From: Emticicia agri
Lineage (GTDB): Bacteria > Bacteroidota > Bacteroidia > Cytophagales > Spirosomataceae
DNA length: 64,000 nt
Assembly: GCF_004168285.1 (NCBI RefSeq)
Contig: NZ_SEWF01000027.1
Location: forward strand, 1-64,000
Direction: 5' to 3'
Part shown: piece after piece, positions 51,801-60,038 of the stretch
Layout: the number at the start of each line of letters is the position of its first letter
Numbering within the stretch: the stretch's first letter is position 1
Made by a program: the position numbers and the translations under genes
The notes under the pieces: generated by a model
The model's input: only the letters and a program-made list of their open reading frames with translations
Told to the model about the DNA's origin: nothing
Database searches by the model: none

Positions 51801-53101
51801 CTTCGAGGTCGGTTCAGCATCGAATTTTCATAAATAGTTTTGGTATAAGGGGCTATGTCTTTATAAAAAGTTTGAGCTAAATCAAGTCCATTACTAACAA
51901 AAGCACCATTATCATTTTCAGTTGGATAAATGGTTAATAGTGAATCTAACCGGCCATACGCATCATAGTTTTGAGTAGCTAAAACAATATCCTTTGCTTG
52001 CGGGCTTAGGGCTTGCCCTACAGTTTGAATAGGCCGACCCAAACCATCAAAATAGGTATGGGTAGTTGTGTAATAGGGGATACTTTCAAATGAATTAGTA
52101 ATACCAGTAGTAGGTAAAACATACTGCTTAGTAGTTACTTTATTAGTAGTACCATAGTAATATTCATATTCTGCAAGAATATTTCCATGATGGTCTTGTG
52201 TGGAACTAAGCCACCCAAAAGTATCATAAAAAAAGCTATTTTTAACACCATTTGGAGCAATCAATTGTTTAACACCAATCAACGGTAATCTATATTTAAA
52301 AGTAGTCGTTAATTCTGGTGTACCACCCAAGTTCTTTGTACTTGAAATAACATACGCATGATAGACGCTATCCAAGAAAGTCGTGTTATAGGTAAAGTTG
52401 GTCGGAGAATCACCTACCAATTGATAATCTAATAATTGCCCATAGGTATCATAATTTCCAAAGTCTATTCTCATGGCATAATGGCTATCCTTAACAATAC
52501 TGCCACTTACTACATCAGCGTTTGTAAAGTTACTTTGAAACACACTTGGAGAGGAGGGAATTTCAAGTAAAGAAATATTATCAGGTAGGAGGTACTTACG
52601 GGAATCAAACGTATGAACCTGATAATTGGTTAGTTTACCTCCTAATACTCGTGGCTCGCTATCAGCCGCATTCTTTCGCCATGCTAAAACCTCAATAGGA
52701 GTACTTACCTCATTATTGATTTTCATCTGGTACAGAGCCAAAGCATTACCTGTAAGACTACTGTTTAGGTTACTAAAATCTGTTACATACCTAAATCTTT
52801 GTAAATCAATATTACCATCCGAAGTATAGTCCCGTACTTCTTTCGGCTGAAAATAGGTGGGGTCAAAATCCGTTTCAGATTTTTTATAGACAAACTTAGT
52901 GGTGTCTGTATCATCATAAGTATACTTCTCTGAACGAATAAGTTTAGAGGTGCCATATTCAAAATAATAAATCTGATTAGGAGAAAAATCATTTGATTGA
53001 GAATAGCAAAATTCGCTATCCATTTGGCGGTAATTCTGATAAATATTCTGCGCCTGCACCAGACGACCACATAAATCAGGGGTCGTACCGCTACCCATCA
53101 C
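48866..53101 (-). CDS. RHS toxin fragment 3: YD-repeat shell and AHH nuclease
   Basis: The large 3' part, about 1,411 codons from a GTG at 53101. It holds a DUF6443-like region (YFDGLGRPIQTVGQALSPQAKDIV) and many YD repeats (YDAYGRLDSL, YDVRGRVIQSH, YDRNGNILQLK). The RHS core-associated region follows (FGLGIDLFKFRPSDYQIGRFWQIDPLAEKYVYNSPYALQENKF). The C-terminal toxin has TEEHHISPNALKGHP and GEGRHSNHPEYNKEMF, matching the AHH type of HNH-fold nucleases. In an intact protein, the shell encloses the toxin until delivery to a competitor. Confidence 0.8.
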   Translation of the reverse strand: MMGSGTTPDLCGRLVQAQNIYQNYRQMDSEFCYSQSNDFSPNQIYYFEYGTSKLIRSEKYTYDDTDTTKFVYKKSETDFDPTYFQPKEVRDYTSDGNIDLQRFRYVTDFSNLNSSLTGNALALYQMKINNEVSTPIEVLAWRKNAADSEPRVLGGKLTNYQVHTFDSRKYLLPDNISLLEIPSSPSVFQSNFTNADVVSGSIVKDSHYAMRIDFGNYDTYGQLLDYQLVGDSPTNFTYNTTFLDSVYHAYVISSTKNLGGTPELTTTFKYRLPLIGVKQLIAPNGVKNSFFYDTFGWLSSTQDHHGNILAEYEYYYGTTNKVTTKQYVLPTTGITNSFESIPYYTTTHTYFDGLGRPIQTVGQALSPQAKDIVLATQNYDAYGRLDSLLTIYPTENDNGAFVSNGLDLAQTFYKDIAPYTKTIYENSMLNRPRSQFGLGNAWHSTDKKIQTFDEIAGNDIRYYTADATGNITLSGTYANNSLYKRRVIDEQGNTQIEITDNQGKLIQKQQQVGGNYLTTYYINDDFGRTVAILQPKAYALNSSIAQNTSAWIGGVFFYQYDVRGRVIQSHVPNGGFTYSIYDKLDRPVLNQDAHQRNLNLWSFTKYDAISREILSGELTNANSRSTIQSQFNAQTTLSETFDSNKPEYFYYTNNSFPIGADSSKVMRVNYFDNYATWRSNNFLPLNTYYSNTKGLLTGTWKRYTENRKWLVEALYYDTKGRVMESAKQNLQNNVEHPFTFYRLQGGIDSYSRIFAPQYFGAGSITYVISNTYGKGERKNGYSVQIINSLNNLQSTIQYIYNEIGQLVTKKFEPNRNYEIATKGADYINRPPALDQPTTQDIANKAVIISDIFVADGTTETYIAEIDTTHSNGLVDALQTINYEYHIRGQQNCINCRNKLVRPDPKENDLFSMKLAFEDDKRYYDGNISYQTWKTPNIAKNQQYKHYYDGASRLIKSGYSGGVSGSNYSLDTVRYDRNGNILQLKRNTIDNLSYAYSGNQLLSVTDAGTSVGFNDGNTSGNDYGYWSNGALKFDKNKGIDSIIYHSYLKKVSRVKFTNGNWVNFYYDADGTLLKRKLSNGDVWMYRDNLIMKNDSVYQIIHDEGRFIFNKNTQKWVSEFEYRDIWGNLRVSFRDSSAAPVSGIYKPPVVVQSNDYDVFGYEINSLSGEKTNNWKYQKQERIDEFGLGIDLFKFRPSDYQIGRFWQIDPLAEKYVYNSPYALQENKFGKGIELEGKELAPFSPIFSSSGVLVRPMVAPRIIPNTVPLQPSSPVLLPATEEHHISPNALKGHPVVQEARQGGFKQDGKENKIEVEKFNKETGEGRHSNHPEYNKEMFRKLEEFKENNPNRTIDQSTKFVRGSVSDTRNLINSKPDIKINDLFKTNVTMPTDNTKVQIQLKKMDISPCQGDPNCT

Positions 53102-53125
53102 CTGATAGGTATGTTCTTCTTTGTA

Positions 53126-53140
53126 TTTTATTTTATTTTA
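53126..53140. repeat. Pentanucleotide tandem repeat (TTTTA)3 inside the RHS gene
   Basis: Three units of TTTTA (TAAAA on the coding strand). Two units would keep the RHS frame open, three break it, so a slip of one unit would switch the frame. Confidence 0.75.
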
Positions 53141-53787
53141 TTATCTTTTCCATACACTCTTTTTTTGCTCAATTGCCCTCGGTTCCAGTGCTTGCTCTGA
53201 ACATAAAACTTTGAACTGTTAAACAGGCTTATTTTCGTATCACTTGCTTGTCGGAACTCATAAATAGTTTTACCGTTGGCATGTGGTGCTTCATCATCAT
53301 ATTCAGTTACATAGGTGTAGGTAACGGGGCTTCCCTCATTAGGCATAAGTGGGCCGGTAAGATTGGAACTGTAGCGGCGGCTATCGTAACTATATTCAAA
53401 ATAGGGATTACTTCCGGGAGGGATTGATTGTTGGTATGAAAGGATTTTCTGCTTGGATTCATATTGCAAACTCAGGTTAGTTTGCAAATCTCCGTTGCCA
53501 TCTTGGGCTTGGCCATATATATAATATTTTACAATGGCTTGAGAAGTATCTGATGCAAAACTTGAAATCTTTTTGATACGCAATCCCCCCACTTTTTTAC
53601 TAGCAGTGCCATCAAAGTATTGGTTCGCTTCAAAATCAAAAGTGGTAAAACCATTGGTTGGATAGGTAATTTTATTAAGCGTCCATGTTTTTAGATAGGC
53701 TTCCTGCGTATTTCTATTACCACCACCAATCGTAATAGTAGTTGGAGAACCCCCAAGATATACCGAAACGTCTTGAGTAGGAATCAA
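53128..53787 (-). CDS. RHS toxin fragment 2
   Basis: 219 codons from the first ATG after the single-base loss. The sequence continues the N-terminal beta-rich region (LKTWTLNKITYPTNGFTTFDFEAN, VGGLRIKKI). It is ended by the extra pentanucleotide unit. Unlikely to be made as a separate functional protein, since it has no start region of its own. Confidence 0.6.
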   Translation of the reverse strand: MIPTQDVSVYLGGSPTTITIGGGNRNTQEAYLKTWTLNKITYPTNGFTTFDFEANQYFDGTASKKVGGLRIKKISSFASDTSQAIVKYYIYGQAQDGNGDLQTNLSLQYESKQKILSYQQSIPPGSNPYFEYSYDSRRYSSNLTGPLMPNEGSPVTYTYVTEYDDEAPHANGKTIYEFRQASDTKISLFNSSKFYVQSKHWNRGQLSKKRVYGKDNKIK

Positions 53788-54068
53788 AGAAGTATTAGCA
53801 ATGCCATTGTAATACCCCCAAAAGTCTTTGCCTTTGATTGGATGCCCGGCAAAGCATAAGTGGTATCATACGCAAGGCTATATTTCCCTATCTGTGTGCC
53901 ACTATTATCTAAGAGTCTTACCTCCGAGAGAAACAATACTTTAGAAGTATCAGTACGTTGTTTGTAGGTATGTACCAAATCAAAGGTCTTGATGAGTTCA
54001 TAGGTACTGGTGCTGTCTTTGTAGGAGTAGATTTCAATTTTATCGAGTGCTTTGTCAAAACCATCCAG

Positions 54069-55112
54069 TCAGTCAGTTGATTCCAAAACAAAGTTTATTT
54101 TACCCAAAGGAAAATAGATGGTTTTCGGAAGTCGTTGCTGAACGGCATTGTTCGCAGAAACAAAATTAGGTGATGGAGTTCCAGAGGTAAGTATTCCTGA
54201 CGGCACGATGCCACTCGGGTTATCATTAATAGTAACCGTTTCAAATATATCATGGGTAGTTGAAAAACTGGCAGCAGGATAATATTCATATAAAATCTTA
54301 TCGACAGCGCGCTTGCCTTGTATCTTTTTTAGTAGCCAAGCAGTAGTACCAACATCAACGGTTGCCTCCTTTTCACTGAAAACATACTGATTACCTCCTT
54401 CATCAGTGAGTTCAAAAAAACTGTTACTATTACTCGGATTGGTAGCACGGGTAAATTTAATTTTAGATGGTTCCGGCATGAGCCATTGAAAATTGGTCGT
54501 ATCTCTTAAGATAAACTGATTACTTTTAGAGGGGATATTTACCGAAAATAAATCTCGTTCAATATCTATGGTATTTGAGGCCATTCGTTCAAAAGCAAAT
54601 CGTACACTTTCGTTATAACACGTGGCTCCAACATCTTCTTGCACATTAGGTGCAATGGTTTTACCTAATAAACCTACATTAACTTCATCTGCCAAACCTC
54701 GTACTTGACGTGTCACCGCACCACCGTAAGTGAGGCTCCACCCCATACCTGTAAACGTGGCCATATCCGTTACTTTAATACCGCTCGCATGATAGGATAA
54801 TTTAATAGGAATACTCAGGTTTCCTGCTGTAATTTCAAAGATGGGTATTTCAATAGTTGGCAAGCCATTGAATAGGTTAACCTGATAACTGCCATACCGC
54901 TCCATAGCTGCTACATTTGGAGATTTTGGACTTAGCTGTGGAATTAGATTTTTGATGTCTGTTAAGGCGGAGACATTGACAGCACTTGTTAAAGGTTTGT
55001 TTTTAGTAGTGTCTTTAGGAGTTTGTGGATTTTCTTTTTTCTGACCAAAAACTGGAGAGACAGCAAAATAGAGGAGGCTCATGAGCCACAGAAGTAGAGT
55101 TTTCTTTTTCAT
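54069..55112 (-). CDS. RHS toxin fragment 1 (signal peptide and N-terminal region)
   Basis: 347 residues with a signal peptide (MKKKTLLLWLMSLLYFAVSPVFGQ). The N-terminal region is typical of Bacteroidota RHS proteins (GSYQVNLFNGLPTIEIPIFEI, IPIKLSYHASGIKVTDMATFTGMGWSL). It ends at the premature TGA. The same frame continues open after the stop for about 95 codons, including VHTYKQRTDTSKVLF. Confidence 0.75.
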   Translation of the reverse strand: MKKKTLLLWLMSLLYFAVSPVFGQKKENPQTPKDTTKNKPLTSAVNVSALTDIKNLIPQLSPKSPNVAAMERYGSYQVNLFNGLPTIEIPIFEITAGNLSIPIKLSYHASGIKVTDMATFTGMGWSLTYGGAVTRQVRGLADEVNVGLLGKTIAPNVQEDVGATCYNESVRFAFERMASNTIDIERDLFSVNIPSKSNQFILRDTTNFQWLMPEPSKIKFTRATNPSNSNSFFELTDEGGNQYVFSEKEATVDVGTTAWLLKKIQGKRAVDKILYEYYPAASFSTTHDIFETVTINDNPSGIVPSGILTSGTPSPNFVSANNAVQQRLPKTIYFPLGKINFVLESTD

Positions 55113-55501
55113 GCAACAACAAAAATTTGAGTTAAGGAATTGTGGAAATTAAGAAGCCTGTCGTTACTTACTTCGTATCTGAGGGAGTGAAAACCCTTGC
55201 ATACAAAGCAAAGCAATGTAATGTACACGCTATTAGGAACTTTAGATTTAAACTTTTGTAAACTGAGTCTTTAACCTTTTAGCTACAAAGTTTAAGCAAA
55301 TATATGAAAGTTAGTTAATTAATAACTAAGAAGCAAGGGGTATTTATTTTCCGGTAGTAATTTGTGTGTATTTCCTACTATAAAGATTATATTGATGAAA
55401 AATAGTATCTATGTGGATTGAGATTTCTATAATGCAGTCATTTTTTATCAACAGCGTCCGTCTCACAATACTTAAGTATAAAGGTTAATTTAATTTTATA
55501 A
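55113..55501. other. Intergenic region upstream of the RHS gene
   Basis: About 390 bases between the RHS gene start and the integrase pseudogene end. AT-rich, without a convincing gene, RNA or operator. It presumably held the RHS promoter, but I see no full TTTG/TAnnTTTG match. Confidence 0.5.
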
Positions 55502-56722
55502 TTATCTTTCAATTAGATGTATAGATTCTCTAACAGTTGTTTCAGGTTCAATTTTTATATAATCTAATTCAGACCTTGAAACTTTTTCATGTCCCAAAAT
55601 TGTCGCAGAAACTGTTTTAAGTGGTACGCCATTATTAACATAGAATGAGCTGCCACTTTTTCTAATATGTTTGGTGCTAATTTCTTGTGCGTGTTTAATG
55701 CCCACTCTGGAGGCAAGTATTTTGTAAATACGTCTTACAGTCTGGTCAGGGTATTTTGGTAAAGAGTCGTATTTATTTAATATTTCCTCTAAAATATTAT
55801 TAACTAATACCGTACATAATAATGGATCTTCTTTTCTTCTTTCCTTATATCTGATTTTTTGAAGAACTTTTTGTCCATCAACTTCCACCACGTGCTTTGC
55901 TTTATCAAAATCAAAAAAATAATCAGCATAATCCCAGGAGGTATAAAATAAAAAAGTGGAAATGTCTGCAATATGCCTTTCGGTTTTAGTTAGATGTGGT
56001 AAATTGTAAATATCTAATTGCAGGTTCTCTTTAATAATTATCTTCTTTAATTTTTTACCTTTGGCTCTTGGAGAAGCATCCTTCAAAGGACTTTCTTTGA
56101 TTTTTCGTTTAATGATGGCTAACTCTAAAGCACTTTTAATATAATTTAGATACCGTTTGGCAGTCTTTTGATTACAGATCGGATCAGTACCTTTTGATAG
56201 AAAATCAAAGAATTGATAACCGAAAACGGTATCAACGAGATAAATATCAATATCCCCTAAGTTGTAAGATTTAGAGATAAAGGATTTTAAGTGTCCCTTA
56301 CAATAATCATATTTATCTAAAGTCTTTTTAACTATTTCGCCTGTATCAAATCTTTTAACTTGCTCCCTATAATAGTCATCATACAATTCTAATAAAGTAA
56401 CTCGTTGACGATTGGGCCTTAAATCCTTTAAAAATTGCTTTTTAAGTGTACGGCAATTAATTAGCTGTTCCAGCCTTGACATATAGACGAAACTCTGATT
56501 GAGCTTGGCTCTCATTTCATCTAACAAAGCATTATTTGATTCAGCCAATGCGGATTTATTAGTAAATTTTTGATTAGTCTGATTCTACCTTAATGGAGGC
56601 TTAACTCTGATTTGAGTTGAAAATTTAGATGCTTCTTCTCCATATATGCTAATATAGCCTTGAAGAGTAGGAATAGAATAGTTTTCTTTTCTGATTCGAA
56701 AATTGATAACTGGGACACTCAT
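55502..56722 (-). pseudogene. Tyrosine-recombinase (integrase) pseudogene with amber codon 46
   Basis: The full frame starts at ATG 56722 (MSVPVINFRIRKENYSIPTLQGYISIYG) and has 406 sense codons in all, but codon 46 is TAG (56587-56585). It replaces the Trp of a conserved LRWNQxxQxFxNKS motif, consistent with TGG to TAG. Downstream the frame is open: arm-binding/SAM-like domain (LLELYDDYYREQVKRF), then a catalytic domain with His and Arg in TKHIRKSG, His in LGHEK and Tyr in LDYIKI. The first catalytic Arg is absent (TSWDYADY), as in many integrases of this phylum. The part from 56548 could be translated alone but lacks the arm-binding region. Confidence 0.8.
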
Positions 56723-56861
56723 TTTTTTTCATTATATATACTGTTTTTTGATTGAAACAGTAATTAAATTAAATGTGGGTTGGTAACAAAAAAATGTGGG
56801 TTGGAATAAGGGAGAATTTTTTTTTCGGTAGTTTTCTGTCAGAAAGGCTATAAAAGCAAAA

Positions 56862-56883
56862 AAGCAAGGATTTTTCCTTGCTT
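56862..56883 (-). terminator. Terminator of the original tRNA-Asn gene
   Basis: AAGCAAGG and CCTTGCTT form an 8-base stem. On the minus strand a T-rich tail (TTTTTTGCTTTT) follows. It stands about 35 bases after the tRNA 3' end, as expected for a tRNA transcription unit. A second half-copy of the arm (TTTTTCCTTGCTTTT) ends at 56916. Confidence 0.75.
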
Positions 56884-56917
56884 CTGTGCCAAAATCTCTG
56901 ATTTTTCCTTGCTTTTG

Positions 56918-56960
56918 CTCCCGAAGCTGGGCTCGAACCAGCGACCCTCTGATTAACAGT
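56918..56960 (-). tRNA. 3' half of a tRNA-Asn(GTT) gene (attachment-site remnant)
   Basis: On the minus strand the sequence begins in the anticodon loop (ACTGTTAATC, anticodon GTT). It continues with the variable loop, the T arm (GCTGG, TTCGAGC, CCAGC) and the 3' acceptor strand (TTCGGGA plus G). The D arm and 5' acceptor strand are missing: DNA to the right is unrelated and leads into an integrase gene. This is the usual mark of an element integrated into a tRNA 3' end. The complete tRNA should be rebuilt at the other end of the element, outside this window. Confidence 0.85.
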
Positions 56961-57056
56961 CGTATCCTATTCTATTTGTTTCTTATTTGATATTAATTGA
57001 TGTTCTTGTAATATGTTGATTATTAATACTTTAATCTTATTTGTTTATTGCTATTT

Positions 57057-57087
57057 ATTGTTTTTATGTTTTGAATTTGTACTTTTG
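57057..57087 (+). promoter_or_regulatory. Probable integrase promoter
   Basis: ATTG (57057-57060), 19 bases, TACTTTTG (57080-57087). The -7 box is a full match to TAnnTTTG; the -33 box is one base off. Confidence 0.5.
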
Positions 57088-57110
57088 TAGTGATACTTGT
57101 AGTGATACTG
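57085..57110. repeat. Tandem 13-base direct repeat before the integrase gene
   Basis: TTGTAGTGATACT occurs twice without a gap (57085-57097, 57098-57110), covering the expected transcription start. Possible binding site for an integrase, excisionase or repressor. Confidence 0.7.
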
Positions 57111-57112
57111 AA

Positions 57113-57129
57113 TTTTGGTGTCACCAAAA
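57113..57129. promoter_or_regulatory. Perfect palindrome TTTTGGTG-T-CACCAAAA
   Basis: 8-base arms around one base, 3 bases after the tandem repeat and 33 bases before the chosen integrase start codon. Either an operator or an RNA hairpin in the leader. Confidence 0.6.
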
Positions 57130-57162
57130 ATTGAGGTTTATTACAATTTAGATTTTAACTAT

Positions 57163-58515
57163 ATGGCTACTGTAAATCATTTCCTTGATACTCGAAAAAC
57201 TGATAATGGTTTCGGAATCATTAAGTTAAGAGTAACTCATAATAGAGAGCAAAAAGACTATTCTACAAAGCTTAAAATACCAACAACACTTTATGATAAA
57301 ATAAAGAAGCAGGGAAGTGAAATTGATGGTAGAGTTAAGGATTTGGATTTAATTAATTATCATAATCTGTTATATGGTACTAAGAACAATAATACGATTT
57401 ATTCTGACGGATTTATTGTCAGAGCAAAAAGTATAATTAAAAAACTTGGAAACAATTTTAATTTTGATACTTTTAAGCATGAGCTTGATAACTATGGTAA
57501 AGATATAATTCTTGTTGATGAGAGGACTGATATTCTTAAAGCACTTATTCGTAAATCCGATAATCTAAAGTCTAGAGGACAAATAACACATGGTACCAAC
57601 TTCGGTTTAGTAGCAAAATCGTTCAGTAGATTTGTTGAATATTTACAAAATGTTGACCCCTTTAGACTTAAACCTAAAAAGAATTTTATACTAAGATTTG
57701 AGCACATTGATAGTGATTTTTTGAATGACTGGAGTCTTTGGATGAAAAAATATGGTAAATCATCACAAAAGAAAGATGGTTTAGCGACACCAGCTTCAGA
57801 AACAACTATAGGTATTTATAGTAGAACATTGAAGATTATTTTTAATGATGCTATAGCTTCTAAAATAATTGACAAAGAGATTTATCCTTTTGGAAAAAAT
57901 GAATTTATCCCACCCGCAGGGAAAAATATTAAGAAAGCTTTGTCAAAATCAGATATTGATAGTATTAAAATCTATCAATCTGAAAATGGAACATTAGAGC
58001 AACGAAGCCTTGACTTATGGTTATTTTCGTATTTTGGTAATGGGATGAATTTTACAGATATATTACATTTGAAATGGAGCAATATTTCAGATAATAAAAA
58101 AGTAATTGTATTTCAACGTCAGAAGACAAAGGGAAACCCTACTATAATAAGTATAAAAATAAATGAAAGGATGTGGGATATTATTAACCGTTGGGGGAAT
58201 GAACGTAAAGATATAGATAGCTACATTTTTCCTATGTTAAATGATAAACTAAGTATTATTGAACGAAAAGCAATTGTCCATCAAACTGTAAAACTGACAA
58301 ATAAATACATGAATAAGATTGGTGAAAAGATGGGCATTAAAAGCGATTTGAATACCTATCACGCTCGTCATTCTTTTGCAACCCAAATGATGAGAAATAA
58401 TGCGCCTTTACAGATGATTAAAGAAAAACTTGGGCATAAGAGATTATCCACAACTGAAAGCTACTTGGGTAGTTTTGAAGAAGAAGCAGAAAATGAATAT
58501 ATAGATAAGTTATAA
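57163..58515 (+). CDS. Tyrosine-type site-specific integrase of the element
   Basis: 450 residues from ATG 57163. The frame extends up to a TTG at 57115 but that stretch contains the palindrome. Arm-binding domain at the N-terminus (FLDTRKTDNGFGIIKLRVTHNREQKDYST), core-binding SAM-like domain (about 110-230), then the catalytic domain. His and Arg are in YHARHSFAT, His in LGHKR, nucleophile Tyr in TTESYLGSF and Lys in RQKTKG. The first Arg is replaced (FGNGMNFTDI), as is common in Bacteroidota integrases. Its position next to the tRNA-Asn remnant shows it is the enzyme that inserted this element. Confidence 0.93.
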   Translation: MATVNHFLDTRKTDNGFGIIKLRVTHNREQKDYSTKLKIPTTLYDKIKKQGSEIDGRVKDLDLINYHNLLYGTKNNNTIYSDGFIVRAKSIIKKLGNNFNFDTFKHELDNYGKDIILVDERTDILKALIRKSDNLKSRGQITHGTNFGLVAKSFSRFVEYLQNVDPFRLKPKKNFILRFEHIDSDFLNDWSLWMKKYGKSSQKKDGLATPASETTIGIYSRTLKIIFNDAIASKIIDKEIYPFGKNEFIPPAGKNIKKALSKSDIDSIKIYQSENGTLEQRSLDLWLFSYFGNGMNFTDILHLKWSNISDNKKVIVFQRQKTKGNPTIISIKINERMWDIINRWGNERKDIDSYIFPMLNDKLSIIERKAIVHQTVKLTNKYMNKIGEKMGIKSDLNTYHARHSFATQMMRNNAPLQMIKEKLGHKRLSTTESYLGSFEEEAENEYIDKL

Positions 58516-58552
58516 TTTATGTATATAGTTAAAATAAAAAATTATAAATTTT

Positions 58553-59585
58553 ATGTATGAGTTGTTTGAATTTCTTAAAGGACATATTACGCTTTTGGGA
58601 TACGAAAAATATACTAAAGTATATAGTTTAGAGGAATATTTTAAAGGAGAAAATTCTTACCTGCCTTGTTCAAAAGATGGTTTTTATTTAATTGGTATTA
58701 TTGATTTGGAAGAAGAGTTAAAGAATTTGCAGACTAAAGATGATTTACAATATAAATATCTTAATCCACATACTCAAACAATAAGAATTAAAATAAAAAA
58801 AAAAAGGTGATTCAGATTTTGAATTTGAATGGTTTACTATAAGCTTATCTCAAGAATTATCTGTTGAGTATTTTGAATTATTCAAAAAAGCTAATCAATA
58901 TATAACTGAATTTCCTTATGACCATTTAAAACTAATAGAATGGTCTGCTAAACTAAAGTTTTATTTAAAAGAGAGTGATGTTAGTGATTTATATGTTTCT
59001 ATTAATAATAGTCAATATTATACTAACATTTTAGCGGAGAGAATAGTAGAAATCCTTAATAGAATTGAAGTTGATTACCTTGGTAAAGAAAAAACCATAT
59101 TTGAACCCAAGAACGAGCCTACTAATAAAAGAAAAGATATAGTACATCTTGTCTACAAAATAGATAATAATGAAAAGACTATTAAAAACTTAGACATAAT
59201 TTCTTCTTACTCTGAAAAATCAAATATTAAAGAAATTTTAGAATTCAATATTAATTTACAAAAAGAGAACTCGAACAGTAAAGAAATGGAATTTTATGAG
59301 TATTTTATAGGAGATGAGGCATTAGCTTTGGCTAAAGAATTTAAAAAATACTTTAAAGGATTTAAGGGTAAGAGAATGAAAATCTTAATACTTATATTAC
59401 AAGAAGATGGCAAACTTAGACCTTTAGAAAGGCAATTTAAAGAGTTCTATAAAGTAATGCAAGATTTTTGTGATTGGAGTATAGGTTCACGCCAAGCAAT
59501 TAATGATGTAAAAAAGGAGCATATAAGAGAGGAGGAGTTTGAAGAAATTAGAACTTTACTTAATTCTGTATATGCTAATTTATAA
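58553..59585 (+). pseudogene. Unknown mobile-element protein, frame broken at an A11 run
   Basis: One gene of about 344 codons in two frames. The first frame (58553-58810, MYELFEFLKGHITLLGYEKY...IRIKIKKKR) stops just after eleven A at 58795-58805. The second frame is open from the A run to 59585 (GDSDFEFEWFTISLSQELS... to SVYANL). With ten A the two join without a stop. The A run could be a mutation, a read error or a site of transcriptional slippage, so the gene may still make full-length product. The C-terminal part (GKRMKILILILQEDGKLRPLERQFKEFY...SRQAIND) looks like a family seen on Bacteroidota mobile elements; I assign no function. Confidence 0.65.
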
Positions 59586-59756
59586 CTTAAAATATCAAAC
59601 TATTATCCTCTTCTATAAGTAATCCAGTTAAAAAATACTTTAAAAGCTTGCAAAAAGTTGTATTTACTTGTATGCAAATATATACAAGTAACATAAATTT
59701 CTAAAAAGAAAAAAAAAGTAAAAATTTGTTCCATGATTAATGAAAATAATTAATAA

Positions 59757-60038
59757 ATGGATCAAAACATAATTGTCACATCACCTCAAGAACTGCAGAA
59801 GTTAATTTACTCTGCTGTTTCTCACGCTGTTCAACAAATATCTATCCCTCAGAAAGTAGACCCTTTGCCTGAGTTTCTCACAATCGAACAAGCTTCAGAA
59901 TTTTTGAACCTTGCAAAACCAACTCTATACAGCTTGGTAAGCAGGAGAGAAATCCCATTCCTTAAAAGAAGTAAAAAGTTGTATTTTTTAAAAGAGGACA
60001 TTATTAATTGGTTAAAAGTAAAGAAAAATGAAGACTGA
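59757..60038 (+). CDS. Excisionase-like helix-turn-helix protein
   Basis: 93 residues with a MerR/excisionase-type DNA-binding domain at about 40-90: FLTIEQASEFLNLAKPTLYSLVSRREIPFLKRSKKLYFLKEDIINWL. The usual role in such elements is to direct excision or to regulate the element. The next gene overlaps its end by 11 bases. Confidence 0.85.
   Translation: MDQNIIVTSPQELQKLIYSAVSHAVQQISIPQKVDPLPEFLTIEQASEFLNLAKPTLYSLVSRREIPFLKRSKKLYFLKEDIINWLKVKKNED

Larger units (their letters stand above)
48866..55112 (-). pseudogene. RHS/YD-repeat toxin gene with three disabling lesions
   Basis: One gene of about 2,080 codons, now broken. Reading the minus strand: an in-frame TGA at 54071-54069 interrupts LESTD-x-LDGFDKALDKIEIYS (probably CGA to TGA); one base is missing near 53826 (needed to read KDFWGYYNGIANTSLIP); and a pentanucleotide run (TTTTA)3 at 53126-53140 has one unit too many, since two units restore KIKYKEEHTYQVMGSG. 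The protein would be a secreted RHS shell protein with a C-terminal nuclease. The C-terminal 1,400 codons and the immunity gene remain open. Sequencing error at the short repeat and the single-base gap is possible, but not readily at the TGA. Confidence 0.8.

Noticed and set aside
56862-56916. Repeated TTTTTCCTTGCTT sequence as an attachment-site repeat
   Set aside because: It is better explained as the terminator hairpin of the tRNA-Asn gene plus a half-copy of one arm.
57112-57162. Integrase start at TTG 57115
   Set aside because: The extra 16 residues cross a perfect palindrome and do not resemble the family; ATG 57163 starts directly before the arm-binding domain.
57163-58515. Integrase inactive because the first catalytic Arg is missing
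   Set aside because: Active Bacteroidota integrases such as that of CTnDOT also lack it, and the other catalytic residues are present.
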